From positions 1-49,328 of the IMG/VR virus record IMGVR_UViG_3300030098_003579: DNA of 49,328 bases, one strand, 5' to 3'. The position numbers were made by a program, and so were the translations under genes. This document shows positions 1-10,700 of this stretch, piece after piece. Position 1 is the first letter of the stretch; the number at the start of each line of letters is the position of its first letter. Source of the stretch: a virus. Under the pieces are notes generated by a model, which did not search any database, was not told the DNA's origin, and was given only the letters and a program-made list of their open reading frames with translations.

Positions 1-269
1 TGACGTTTCGTTTCATAATCATATCTTGCCACTTTGCGTAGGCCTATCGTTAAATTATAATCATAAGGTGAGACCCACGTTACATCCTCATAACCTTTGT
101 CGACTGCTATATAATCCTCTCTTTCTGTAAATGGTGTGTTAGTTGTTACCGACGTATAGAATGTAGAGTATTTAAAGAAATCTTTTAGTTCGATTGCTTG
201 TGCACAACATTTCTTTGGTGTAGCACATGATATTAGTAATACTACTAATAGTAATAATATTTTTTTCAT
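1..269 (-). CDS. Lipoprotein, C-terminus cut by window edge
   Basis: The first 89 residues are visible. The N-terminus MKKILLLLVVLLISCATPKK is a typical lipoprotein signal: two lysines, a leucine/valine-rich core and the lipobox LLISC, with the acylated cysteine at residue 15. A short Cys-rich stretch (KKCCAQ) follows, then a soluble domain with many aromatic residues. The ATG shares one base with the stop of the upstream DUF5675 gene (TAATG), so it is part of the late operon. An envelope lipoprotein beside a possible cell-wall-active protein could act in lysis (spanin-like), superinfection exclusion or host attachment; the sequence does not decide. The gene is too incomplete for a family call. 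Confidence 0.75.
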   Translation of the reverse strand, partial: MKKILLLLVVLLISCATPKKCCAQAIELKDFFKYSTFYTSVTTNTPFTEREDYIAVDKGYEDVTWVSPYDYNLTIGLRKVARYDYETKR

Positions 270-760
270 TATATAGTTTTATATGTTATTGTTACCTCTT
301 CTCCACATTCTATAGCTTCTGCTATACGCGGATATATTCTTTTATAAGCTTGTGTAGATTTACCTATAAACCCATCTTTTGTTATTTGATTATTTTCTTG
401 CGAATCGCCTACCAATAAACATCCGGCAGTATGCTCATCTGTGTTTCCACAATGGATAAGTATATACTCAAACCCAGGAACATCAAGAACATGAAGCATA
501 CCAATATGTATATGAGGAAATCTTTTCGTATACCTGCCATGATACCCTCCAACTTTCCTAAGACCCAATTTATAAACTCCGTTTGGAATTCTCGTTTCGC
601 CAAAAACTTTCTTATCTCTTTGTTCATCTTCTAATGTATATGCTAAAAATTTTTTTTGTTGCCATAGCCCATCTATGTCATTACCTTGTTCTATTACTTC
701 TAATAATATTCCATTAGTACTATCTGTACCACTTGAAAATCTAATTACTTCTAATTTCAT
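269..760 (-). CDS. DUF5675 family protein, possible lysis or cell-wall role
   Basis: A 163-aa protein with the hallmarks of DUF5675: an early TLEDE motif (residues 42-46), GETRIPNGVYKLGL (54-67), and a conserved core around residues 90-118 with HVLDVPGFEYILIHCGN followed by TAGCLLVG. The pairing of a histidine (103) with a downstream Thr-x-Gly-Cys (111-114) recalls the L,D-transpeptidase HGT...GC active site. DUF5675 proteins occur in many phages and have been suspected of acting on peptidoglycan, but I know of no proven activity. It overlaps both neighbours by one base (TAATG) and sits one gene before a lipoprotein at the end of the late operon, a reasonable place for a lysis gene. Family call fairly sure; function inferred. 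Confidence 0.72.
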   Translation of the reverse strand: MKLEVIRFSSGTDSTNGILLEVIEQGNDIDGLWQQKKFLAYTLEDEQRDKKVFGETRIPNGVYKLGLRKVGGYHGRYTKRFPHIHIGMLHVLDVPGFEYILIHCGNTDEHTAGCLLVGDSQENNQITKDGFIGKSTQAYKRIYPRIAEAIECGEEVTITYKTI

Positions 761-1065
761 TATGTTATTATCACTGTTATATCTGGATTTGTACCAGCGT
801 TTGATATTCTTAAGTTAAATCTTTCTTTATCAAAAGATAAATTATCTTCTAAAACTAGAGTTGCCCCACTTGGTATAGTTACATTATGAACAAGTGGATG
901 TACTGGTGAGCCCCCACTACCATTCCACAAATGAACACTTATACTTGTAGCTGGGCTGGCGCTATTATTACATATGGTCATTTTATTAATACCGCCACCA
1001 CGATTTCCACCTTTAGTTATTAAGGTTGTAGTTGTTGCTGATGTTATTGCTTTATATATTGCCAT
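760..1065 (-). CDS. Small beta-rich virion-type protein
   Basis: 101 aa. It begins MAIYKAITSATTTTLITKGG and is rich in Thr, Ser, Asn and Gly with alternating hydrophobic residues, as expected of a small beta-sandwich. There is no signal peptide, membrane segment or catalytic motif. The middle (HLWNGSGGSPVHPLVHNVTI) and the later IPSGATLVLEDNLSF look like strand-loop-strand structure, in the style of small phage head or tail decoration proteins. It lies between a 185-aa tail-type protein and the DUF5675 gene and is joined to the latter by TAATG. A virion component is the most likely role, inferred from composition and position; I do not recognise a named family. Confidence 0.55.
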   Translation of the reverse strand: MAIYKAITSATTTTLITKGGNRGGGINKMTICNNSASPATSISVHLWNGSGGSPVHPLVHNVTIPSGATLVLEDNLSFDKERFNLRISNAGTNPDITVIIT

Positions 1066-1067
1066 AA

Positions 1068-1625
1068 TTATATTCCTATTACTTTTTCTATATTAGCCGT
1101 TGCCACTCCTTTTACGTTATCTATATTTGCTGACGTTACTCCATTTACTGTGTTTCCATATCCTGTTGCATATATAACTTTAATATAATATTGAACCATT
1201 ATACCTTCAGTAGTACAGTCAGGAGAAGCTACTTCTATTTTCATTCCATCTAAATCACTATCTGTCCATGCGGTAGATCCATCTGACGTTGTTCTAACAG
1301 TTCCAACAACTGTTGACGCTGTTCTTCCTGCAGGAATTGGAAGGTTTTCATTGTAATACACAGACCCACTTGCGTTTGTTATTTTTGTTCTAGCCGTCCA
1401 AAGTCCTGATCTAGCACTTCTAAGACCAACTAAAATTACTTGAACACTAGTAATAGAACTAACTCCTGTATTATCAAAATCACTAAGAGTAACTATTAGT
1501 TCTGCATTATTAGCTGTTGTTGTCCATTGATTAGAAGTTTCTCCTTGAGCTAACTCAGATAAAGTAGAAGAGTCCCAATTAGTATTAGTTGTTGCAGTCG
1601 CAGGATTTAAATATGCTATCGCCAT
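1068..1625 (-). CDS. Tail-associated structural protein with C-terminal ANI-V repeats
   Basis: 185 aa, Thr/Ser/Asn-rich and predicted mostly beta. The C-terminal 30 residues contain an imperfect tandem repeat: NTVNGVTSANIDNVKGV followed by ATANIEKVIGI, i.e. repeating (A)NI-x2-V-x-G-V/I units. I recall such short valine/glycine repeats at the ends of tail proteins in marine phages, where they may trimerise or attach to a partner. The gene starts directly after the methyltransferase stop codon (TAA then ATG), so it is co-translated in the tail-fibre module. A fibre- or receptor-associated role is inferred from position and composition. No enzyme motif was found. Confidence 0.55.
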   Translation of the reverse strand: MAIAYLNPATATTNTNWDSSTLSELAQGETSNQWTTTANNAELIVTLSDFDNTGVSSITSVQVILVGLRSARSGLWTARTKITNASGSVYYNENLPIPAGRTASTVVGTVRTTSDGSTAWTDSDLDGMKIEVASPDCTTEGIMVQYYIKVIYATGYGNTVNGVTSANIDNVKGVATANIEKVIGI

Positions 1626-2159
1626 TTATAATTTTTCTATTATTTGTCTATATTTAGTTTCATTTACTTCGTAATCTATATATGGGTTTTCAACGATTGT
1701 ATTTTTATAAATACATTTCCATTGCATACACCTAGCATACCATTGATTTTTAAATTTATCTATAAATTCACGATGCCTATCTCTAGTATTTCCAAATTCC
1801 AAAACATCATCATAAACTAAATCAAATTTTTCTTTTGGTTCATATTCCCAACTAAACATATTTAATATTTCTGCGTTATGATTTTTATTCCACTCTAATG
1901 CTGATTCATAAATCCCTCTATTTGGTTCTATGATAACGTGTCTTTTTATTCCTTGCTTTTGAAATTCTGTTGCCGTCCAACCCATTCCAAATCCTAACTC
2001 TAAAACAGATTCAAATTTATATTCTTTACAAAGTAATTCAACGCCTTTTTCTATACCTCCTTGTTCGTGATGGTACAAGACACATTCGTCTTCCCCTTCA
2101 ATATAATAGCCATGTTCTTTTTTAGTTAATTTACCGTCTATCCATTCTTGTAATTCCAT
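1626..2159 (-). CDS. Class I SAM-dependent methyltransferase
   Basis: 177 aa with a Rossmann-type methyltransferase core. Motif I is VLELGFGMGWTA (residues 52-63), the glycine-rich SAM loop with the preceding acidic Glu. The acidic residue ending strand 2 is in VIIEPN (75-80). The post-I/motif IV region reads FDLVYDDVLEF. There is no DNA-methyltransferase catalytic motif (no NPPY or PC box), so base methylation is not indicated; the substrate could be a protein, sugar or small molecule. It lies immediately after the 701-aa tail-fibre gene (one base between them), which would fit modification of a virion or surface component. Fold call good, substrate unknown. Confidence 0.75.
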   Translation of the reverse strand: MELQEWIDGKLTKKEHGYYIEGEDECVLYHHEQGGIEKGVELLCKEYKFESVLELGFGMGWTATEFQKQGIKRHVIIEPNRGIYESALEWNKNHNAEILNMFSWEYEPKEKFDLVYDDVLEFGNTRDRHREFIDKFKNQWYARCMQWKCIYKNTIVENPYIDYEVNETKYRQIIEKL

Positions 2160-2160
2160 A

Positions 2161-4266
2161 TTACGCTATTTCTACCCAAGTATTATCTGGTTTAAAGTAA
2201 ATTAACGCATCACTAGAATGTGTGTCAATACAATAACCTACAATTCTAACGTATTCATCCTCATCCGTTGGTGCGTTAAAATCAAAATGTCCAGCTGTTG
2301 TATCTGATATATACACGGGTGCCCCAACAACTGGTGTTCCTTCAATTTCTGTAGATGCTACTCTAATGAATCCTTCAAGTAACACGCCCACTGTTCGAGC
2401 GCTACCAGCTAATCCAACGCCTAGTAATTGTGATGCTCCAGTTAGAACAGTATCAGATTGAGCTTGATTCCAAGTTCCATCTGTATGGAGATAGTATATT
2501 TCAGAACCGTTTAAAGTATCATTTGCCCCAGGTGAATACCTCATTATTGTTCCACTATATTGATCGCCTGCAGTATAATGCGTCTCAAACGTCGTGGTAT
2601 CAAAATCATAGATTTTATTTATTTTCTGTTCAGAAGATGTTAGATTAAATTCCCCATCTGCATGTATAGTTAAATCAGCTTGAGTACCCAAATTGCTATC
2701 TTCAGTTGATATAGTTGTTGCCCCATGCTCTCCAACTAAGATATTAAAGTAATCATTTGCGCTATCTCCACCTGCCTCAAACATTCTGAACTGAGAATTT
2801 TCCCCACTTTCTGCGCCGAATTGTGCAAAAGTTTGATCATCATTAGTATTAATTTTAATATCACCAGTTCCAAATCCAGCTCCACCTTGTTTTATTGTAA
2901 CGCTATCTGATGTTGGTGTTATATTTATACCTCCATCAGCAAGAATATTTATATGTGCTGTACTACCACCAGCCTCATTAGTTTTAAATGTTGTCTCACC
3001 GTCGTCTTTAACGTCTATCGAGAAATAATCATTAACGGTTCCCGCTGATCTAATTAATATGTCATTCGCGTCATTTGGTGTATCAATTATTATTCCATTA
3101 GTTCTAGCTGCGTCTCCACCACTAATATCTATATTTATACCAGTATGTTCAATATTACCCTGATCACTACTGTTATTCAAATTTATATCAACACCTTTAA
3201 CATTTGTAGCAGCAGCAGCATCATTAGTACCAGTATCGTCATAATCAATAGTTAATCCTGTAAAATCAGTACCTTGACCGCTAGCTAAATTACCAGTTTT
3301 ATTATAATCAATAATTAATGGATAGCAACTTGAATCTACAGTTCCGGAGTTTGTTAATTCTAAATCAATAAGTCCAGTATTGTTTATTCCACCTAATGTA
3401 CCAACAAAATTTATAAGCTTACCAGTCGTTAATGATGGGGCCGCGATATCTATGATATTACCAGTAGTATTTACAGCATCAATATCTAAAGCTATTTGAT
3501 CTGCATCATCATTATCAATTAATAAAGCCGTCGCGCCTGAACCACTAGTATTTTCTATCTCAACTCCTCGATGTACAAGTTTTAACCAACTAGCAGTACT
3601 AGTAATTGTCATATCATCTTCAAGAGTTATATTGTCCCCATTGATAGTTAAATCACCAGCTAAAGTTGTAACTGAAGCAACACCATAACCTAACCCAATA
3701 TCAACTTTACTAGCTGTACCAAGACCAGTAGCGGTTAACGCCTGCCTTGATTCAGTGCTATTAGTTTGAACTTCTATTGATAATTTGCCTGCTTCATCAG
3801 TATTAGAGGCGTCAGCTACTATCCCTTTTATTGTAGCATATTGAGAACTATTACCACCATCATCAGTACCTTTCCAAATTATATTACCTAATATATCATT
3901 GTCAGCGTTAGTAGCAATTCTTTCAAACTTTACTGTTGGTCCATTAGTATCTCCATTATCAGTTTGAAGCTTTAACTCAGGGAATCCCTCAGTGGACGAC
4001 GCTAATGTTGTTAATTGCGTAGAAGCGTCGTATGTAAATTGTGTTTCACCGGTTATTGCCGTAGCTCCTGTTGCTGTCATAACGCGGTTATCAGCACCGT
4101 TTGTCATTGTAACATCACTACCACCTAATGTAGTATTTTTTGTTACCTTACCATCTGAGTCAACTACAAGTACATTTTCTTCTGATGACGTTTCTAAGTT
4201 TTCTAAATAAACTGTAGTACGAAATCTAGATATAAAATCCCATATATGTTGACCTATCCATTTCAT
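2161..4266 (-). CDS. Tail fibre / receptor-binding structural protein
   Basis: 701 aa. The N-terminus MKWIGQHIWDFISRFRTT is a short amphipathic head that I recall from many uncultured marine phage fibre genes; it probably docks the fibre on the tail. Residues about 25-560 are a long low-complexity region rich in Thr, Asn, Asp, Gly and Ser with repeating short beta patterns (GDLTINGDN, LTIHADGEFNLTS, HINILADGGINI), typical of a beta-helical or trimeric fibre shaft. The last ~140 residues form a more globular end with LLGVGLAGSARTVGVLLEGFI and PVVGAPVYISDTTAGHFDF, likely the distal domain. No chaperone-of-endosialidase motif was recognised. It lies downstream of the giant ejection protein and before a methyltransferase. 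Fibre role is well supported by composition and place, not by a named domain. Confidence 0.75.
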   Translation of the reverse strand: MKWIGQHIWDFISRFRTTVYLENLETSSEENVLVVDSDGKVTKNTTLGGSDVTMTNGADNRVMTATGATAITGETQFTYDASTQLTTLASSTEGFPELKLQTDNGDTNGPTVKFERIATNADNDILGNIIWKGTDDGGNSSQYATIKGIVADASNTDEAGKLSIEVQTNSTESRQALTATGLGTASKVDIGLGYGVASVTTLAGDLTINGDNITLEDDMTITSTASWLKLVHRGVEIENTSGSGATALLIDNDDADQIALDIDAVNTTGNIIDIAAPSLTTGKLINFVGTLGGINNTGLIDLELTNSGTVDSSCYPLIIDYNKTGNLASGQGTDFTGLTIDYDDTGTNDAAAATNVKGVDINLNNSSDQGNIEHTGINIDISGGDAARTNGIIIDTPNDANDILIRSAGTVNDYFSIDVKDDGETTFKTNEAGGSTAHINILADGGINITPTSDSVTIKQGGAGFGTGDIKINTNDDQTFAQFGAESGENSQFRMFEAGGDSANDYFNILVGEHGATTISTEDSNLGTQADLTIHADGEFNLTSSEQKINKIYDFDTTTFETHYTAGDQYSGTIMRYSPGANDTLNGSEIYYLHTDGTWNQAQSDTVLTGASQLLGVGLAGSARTVGVLLEGFIRVASTEIEGTPVVGAPVYISDTTAGHFDFNAPTDEDEYVRIVGYCIDTHSSDALIYFKPDNTWVEIA

Positions 4267-4271
4267 TTATT

Positions 4272-4445
4272 TTATATTTCAAATCCAAAGTTTAGAATCA
4301 TAAATCTAAACCTTGCACAGTTTTTCTTTGTACACGTGGCACAAGGACACAGTCTGAATTCAAACAGTGTCCACGTACCTAAACGTAAACTCATTTCGTA
4401 TACTTCTTTTTTATTACCTGCTTTCCAAGAGTTTATCCAATTCAT
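4272..4445 (-). CDS. Small Cys-containing protein, 57 aa
   Basis: A short gene filling the gap between the membrane-protein gene and the tail fibre. Translation starts MNWINSWKAGNKKEVYEM and contains a Cys cluster CPCATCTKKNC (residues 33-43) before an aromatic, hydrophobic end (FRFMILNFGFEI). Its ATG shares one base with the upstream stop (TAATG), and its stop lies 5 bases before the tail-fibre ATG, exactly the packing seen elsewhere in this operon. That is the main reason to believe it is real. The four cysteines could bind a metal or form disulphides. No known family was recognised. Confidence 0.65.
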   Translation of the reverse strand: MNWINSWKAGNKKEVYEMSLRLGTWTLFEFRLCPCATCTKKNCARFRFMILNFGFEI

Positions 4446-4720
4446 TATATTTCAGTTTTAGAGAATCCTAATTTATTTAACAACCACATCACTGGTTCTA
4501 CTTTAAAGAAGCAACATATAGCGAAGTATAGTACACACCATAAGTTACCACCAAAGAAATTGAAGATCATACCACATACCATATATATTACAAGTAAGAA
4601 GTATACCATTCTAAGTGATGTCCATCCTTTCCAATTTTTGAAGTTTATCCATTCTAATTTCATTAATCCTTTTACAGTATTAACTCCGTTTAAAATGAAG
4701 TTTTTAATTATGTTTATCAT
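4445..4720 (-). CDS. Small membrane protein, two transmembrane segments
   Basis: 91 aa. A basic/aromatic N-terminal half (MKLEWINFKNWKGW around residues 20-33) precedes a hydrophobic segment at about residues 36-57 (MVYFLLVIYMVCGMIFNFFG) and a second at about 59-75 (LWCVLYFAICCFFKV), with a short soluble tail. The layout is compatible with a holin, an antiholin or a virion membrane protein. A better holin candidate lies at 40.3-40.7 kb, so this could be a second lysis or ejection membrane protein; the sequence does not tell. It is coupled by TAATG to the 57-aa Cys protein downstream. Confidence 0.6.
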   Translation of the reverse strand: MINIIKNFILNGVNTVKGLMKLEWINFKNWKGWTSLRMVYFLLVIYMVCGMIFNFFGGNLWCVLYFAICCFFKVEPVMWLLNKLGFSKTEI

Positions 4721-4761
4721 ATTTTTAATTTATTGATTCTTCTATATAATTACACGTTTAC

Positions 4762-7700
4762 CTATTTGTCTACATGGTGATAACATCTTTTTTTCTCCCC
4801 GTACTCACCCTTCATTTTACATTGATCTCCGTTTTTCTTAATAAAAGTACATCTATATTCTTTAATTCCATCATTGTCTCTATCCATGCCGTCCGTAAAG
4901 TCCATATGATGAACACACTTCCAAGATTTTTCTGCTGTTTCAGTTGTCATATTACATCTCTCACCATTTGATCTGATCCCAGAACACCTTACTGTTTTAA
5001 TACCTTTTCTTTTCTTTTCTTCTTCTTCTGCTTTTTCTTGTTCTATTTTTTCTTGCTCTTTTTCTTTTTTCTTTTCTTCCTTTTCTTTTTCTTTTTCAAT
5101 TTCTTTTTTCTCTTGAATACGTTTTTTAGCTTCTTCTACATCTTCATCTTCAATACCTAAAGTCCACCCATTCCAACCTAAAAACATAGCAAGTCTTTTC
5201 CACATTTCGTGTTGACCAGTTATTGCCTCTTCTAAATTATTAGCTTTATTAATTAGTCTAGCTATAGGTATATTAGTAGCGGCTTCTATAATATTAGCCC
5301 ATTTTTCAATTGTTGGATTTTCTATTCTTAAGCCTAATTCTTCTGATAAACCTTTATTATATTTTTCAGCATAATAAGCATTCACTATTTTTCTTATTTT
5401 ACTACCAACAGGTGGAGAAAGATTTACTAATTCTAGTATTATTTTTTCAGGACGATCTTTTCCATAGGGTTTTTTAGATTGTATATCCCATTGTATTACA
5501 GTGTTTTTAATAGTAGAAACTATTGCCCCATATATACCTGTACCTCTTAAAAAAGAATCTAAAGCGCTATTTAAAGTACTAGTTGTTTTATCTTTTATCT
5601 CTTCTTCTTCATCACCCCATATAAGAAAAGCTAAAGCGTTTTGTAAGGCAGAGAATATTATATTATTAACTACTCCATAAAATATTATTTTTGATACATT
5701 AGTTCTTATATCACCTCTACGATTAACTAAATCAGACAATGCTTTTTTATTTAACCTACCATATTGCATTGTAACGTTTTGAAATGCTAATATTAATCTA
5801 CCTAAAACACTAGCTTGCTGTTGTGATATTAAGTCTTCTCTCGAGGACTGTTGCGTTTCCTCTGCTATCTCCTGGAACTCTAACATGGTTCTATCATGTG
5901 CTTTCTTAGGAGACATCCCTTGTTTTATATACTTATTGTATCTATTTCTATAAAGACTAGCACCACCAAAAGCTATAGCAAAACTATCTGCTATTTGTGT
6001 AGGTAAAAAACCTTTTTGTAATAAATAACTAATAACCGTAGTTGGGCTATATCCTCTTTCTTTGAATGATTTCGTTAACTCTGCCGCAGAAACATCTGTC
6101 TGTAACCCCTTTCTTCTTTGCTTTAACATAGGGGAATTAAATAACATTACAAAGTCTTTCCAAAATTGAGGTTGATTTGCGAAAGCTGCGGAAGCTTTAA
6201 ATATATTGTTATCATGCCAGTTAATAAAATTAACAATAGACATAGTTTGTAGTAGTGCAGATCTAGTATTAAAGAACATAATAGCACCAACAGATCCGTT
6301 TATCCAATCAGTGAACATATTAACAAGTTTACTTTTACCTTGTTTTCTATTTCCACCATATTCCATACGGTACAATATGTCTTCTAAAGCTGATTTAAAA
6401 CTAGCACCATATAATGCTTCTATTTTATTAATATTTTCAGGAGAAAGTATTATATTTTTATTATCTATCCACTCTTGTAAGAATTCTCTTCTACCAATTT
6501 TATCTACTACATTTCTTAAGTCAGTTGGTATACTTTCCATTACCCAATTTTCACTTGGCTTTACGTATCCATCTTTTCTACGCGTAACAATTGATAACCC
6601 ATCTGCAAAAGCTTTGATATTAGGATTATTATTTACGTGTGCAACTAGTTTATTTTGTAAAGTCTTTGATATACCAGGAATGTCAAACCCAGCCTTTGTC
6701 CATAAATAAACACGAATAGCCGTATCGTTAGTAAAACTTGTACCAGGAACTTTTTTATTTATATTTTTATTTACATCAGGAAATTTCTTTTTTAAATCAC
6801 TATACTCGTTAACCATGTTCTGTTTATACGCGTTCCAAGATCGTATACCTTTAGCAAATGGTTTTAATAATTTTTCCGTAAACCACCGCATGTCAGCCTC
6901 ACCTTGTTTTCCTTTACCTATAAAATAATATAATAAACCTTTAAAATCCTCAGCTGAAGGTGGTATATAAAGACTTTTTAAAAATCTAGTAATATTAGTT
7001 TGTGAACCCCTTTTTCTAGCTTCAGCTGCTGAAAATCTCTTGTTTGCGTCGATACCTTTTTTACGTTCTAATATATTATTAATTTCTTTATCTAAATTAA
7101 TATCTGGCTCAATGACCTTACTATACATAGTATCATTACCAGGTTCTATTATTTTCCCGTTTTCTTTTAACTTAGCTTGAACTACTTTAGATTTAATATC
7201 AAGTTGATCTAATACATTTTTAACAGCCTCGACGTTTTGTAAAGCATCATCTACAAAATACATATCATTATATCCTTCAGCAAATTTATCTAACATCCAT
7301 TGAGCTTTCGCGTTACCAGAGCTATTAGCTAATCCAGTTATATTTTTTAATGGTATATCTAAACCTTGTCCTTTTAAAAATTGTTGTATAGCAAAAGCAG
7401 ATTGCTGTGGTCTAGCTGTTAAAACAAACATATCTTTTGTACCAAACTTTTTAGCTCTCTTTCTAGCTTTTTCAAGTAATGGTCCCGGTGTTCCATCTAC
7501 AACTTTATTGAATTCAGAAAAATCAAATACAGCACCTTCGTCTAATAATGCACCACCTTGAGTAGCGAATTCCTCAGCTGTTAATCTACCTTTAATATAC
7601 CCACTAGTAAAATTATTTATGTTAACAACCAAATCGTTGGGCATTGGATCACCTTGTTTTAAGTTATCAGTATTAACTTCAGCAAAGTTGTTACCAAATT

Positions 7701-10700
7701 CTTCTTTAAAAGCTTTTTTATTTTTTTGTACAGCATTCCAATTACGCTCAACAATAAAATCTTTTAATGATCTTTCTTTTCTAGCTTTATTTCTAGCTAA
7801 TGCTGTTTCTAAAGAACTTTCTACAAATAACATTTGTACATCATATCCTGCATCTTTATATTTTTGTGCTTGCGTAAATAAAGATATTGTACTAGCACCA
7901 GTTCCATCTACCACAACTCCATCACCTCTACCTCTAAACTTTATAGCTTTACGTTGTGCAATATCTCTAGCCTCCCATTGTAATTCTCCCCATTTACTAG
8001 CTTGCTCAGGTGTAAAATCCCTCATGTCTGTAGGTAAGCCACTATTCTTAACTAACCATTCTAAAGCTATATCTTGGTTTACTACTTTAAAGCCTTGATC
8101 TTTTAATCCTAATTGTTTAACAACATTTGATTTACCACTACCAGCGCTACCAGCTAAGAATATAACTTTTCTACCAGAAGCTGGAGCTCCAGTGTTATTT
8201 GGCATAGTGTATCTAACTCCAGACTTAGTTCTAGCTAATGTATCATCAAAATCAAAAGTAGACATACCCTTGATTTCAATAGGTTTGCTTAGCATACTAT
8301 CATTATTATTATTTAATACAACTAAATCATTTCTAACTAATACAGTTTCTTTAATATTTTCTATAGAATTTATACCCTCGATATTCAACATATCAATAGC
8401 TGCAGCAGCCTGTTCTTTCGTTATAGTGCCTGATAAAATACCTAGCATTAAATCGTATTGAAATTGAAATATAGGTTCTGTTATTTTACCATCTATTTTA
8501 ACATCAAAATTTTCTGCTAATGTTTTACCATTTTTCCATTTTATAGTATTTATTAAATCAACACCCAAAGTTTTACCAGCTACAGCATATCTAACCATAG
8601 CTACCATACCTTGAGGTAAGTCATCTAATTTACCATCAAATATTCTTTCCGCTATATTATCCCAAAATATATCTGGTAAATTTTCTTGGAGATTTTTACC
8701 ATCTTTATTTTTTACATCTTTTAATCTTTTATCTATAATCTCTAATAAAGGCCCTTGCGCGTATATAGCTTCAACTATTGGCCAAACTGTATCTATTTGA
8801 CCCACTCTAGCTGCGTTTACCAACATATCCATTATCCTTTTCTGAGGTCCAGCATGCTCTTCAGTCATCACGTTAGTAGTATCTTCTTTACCATTCTTCA
8901 TTATAGTATAGAAACTAAATGGAGATAGTATTCTAGTGATACCACCATTTTGATTATTAACAGTATCAGATGCCATTAATGAAAATAAGTAAACATGCCC
9001 TGGTTTAGGATTTTTATTTGTCTTCAAATAACCCTCCATTGCTTTAGCAAAATTATAAAGCATATCTAACCTTTGTTTAGAATCATCTTTTTTATTTAAA
9101 ACCTTTGGATTAAATCTTCTTTTCTTTGGACCCGATGTGTGCGTATAACTATTTCTTGGAAGTGATTGTTGTGCCCATAACCCACCAAGTTCATATTTTT
9201 CTCTAGGAAACATTTGTTCAAAGTTTTCTACAGAAAAGAAAGTGCTTAACCCTATTCCACCAGTCATTGTATTTCTTAATTGATCATAATATTGTGGATA
9301 CTGTTTTAAGAAGTTATCTACGTCAAGTCTCAACTGTTCACCCGTAGTTATATCCGGATTAAACGGTGATGGGGCATCATAATCTACAACTGTCTTTCTT
9401 TTTTTCTCTAACTTTTTTATATCATCACCATGCTTTAAGACGTGTTCTAATTTTTGAATACGTATTGTTGGTATATTTTCAGCATAAACATTTGAGTTTT
9501 TATCATAAAGTTGTTTTGCTAATTCAACTTTTTGTTTGCTATCAAGTGTAGGAGGATTAGAGTACATTGTTAAAGAAGTACCATCTTTTAATCTGGCTAT
9601 GTTATCAGCAGCTTCTATTCTATTTTCAATAGCATCTAATCTTATTTCTTGATTAGCCGCTAATTGTGATACTTGAACTACTAGTTCTCTAATAGCGCCG
9701 TCTGCTTTAGTACCTGGTTGAAAAGTGCCATCAGCATTTATACCGAATAAATCTAAGAATTCTTCTTTAGTTATATTAGTTCTTTTATTTTGAGCAAATT
9801 TTTGTCCTAATCCTTTTTTAGCGCCTTCTTTTACTTTAAGTCTTTCGCCTTTAGTATAAAATTCCCCAAGTTTAGTATTAGCTACACCAGTAGCTCTACC
9901 ATCTCTATCTTGACCTTCTGGTAACACATCTAATAAACCTGTATTAAAAGATCCATCTTCATTTATAGATTTAGTATATATATACTCTTGCGCAGCTTTT
10001 CTTTGCTCAGCATTTAGATCTTGTTTAGCTAATATTCTAAGTGGATCAACTCCAAATTCAGCTGATATAGCATTTAACACTTCAAATAAAGGACCAGTTG
10101 GGATAACATTTTTTTCAGTAGTAGCTTTACTTTGAGTAGATAGTAATAAATCTCTCACGCCTTTATATGTTAATCCATCTAGTGGGATGTTAGCTTTTTT
10201 AACGACTTGCTTCACCGCTTGTTTAACGTTATTTGGTAAACCCAACATATCCATTGCCATTATTAAATCATTGATATCTTGTATAGATTCGTTTAATAAC
10301 GAAGGTGACATGTCAGCATTTTCAATTTGATCAATTAACACATCTTTTTCCGCTTGAATTGTATCAGCTATTTTACCAGTCTCATCTTTAACTTTATCAA
10401 TAGATGTTCTAGCTTCTTCTTTTAGATATTGATTGATAACATCTCCTTTAGCTCTGTATATTATAGATCTACCAGCTCCACCAGATATACCAGCTAACCA
10501 TCCAAACAAACTATTATTTTTATCTAAATTATAATTATTTAAATATCTTAATCCAATTTCTTCTTTAACTTTTCTAGTAAAATCTTTTAATGCTTCTGGT
10601 GGTAAACCTCTTTCTACCATACCAACTTGTATTAAACCATTTAAAAGTTTACTGTCGACAATTTTACTATAACCTTCTACATACTCTGGTGATGCTTTAA

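Noticed and set aside
409-627. A 72-codon minus-strand frame inside the DUF5675 gene with a membrane-like segment
   Set aside because: Lies wholly within a well-supported gene in another frame and has no coupled start or leader; an embedded lysis gene cannot be excluded but is not supported.
6206-6709. Long plus-strand frame opposite the 3730-aa gene
   Set aside because: Antisense shadow of a strongly coding region, no motifs.
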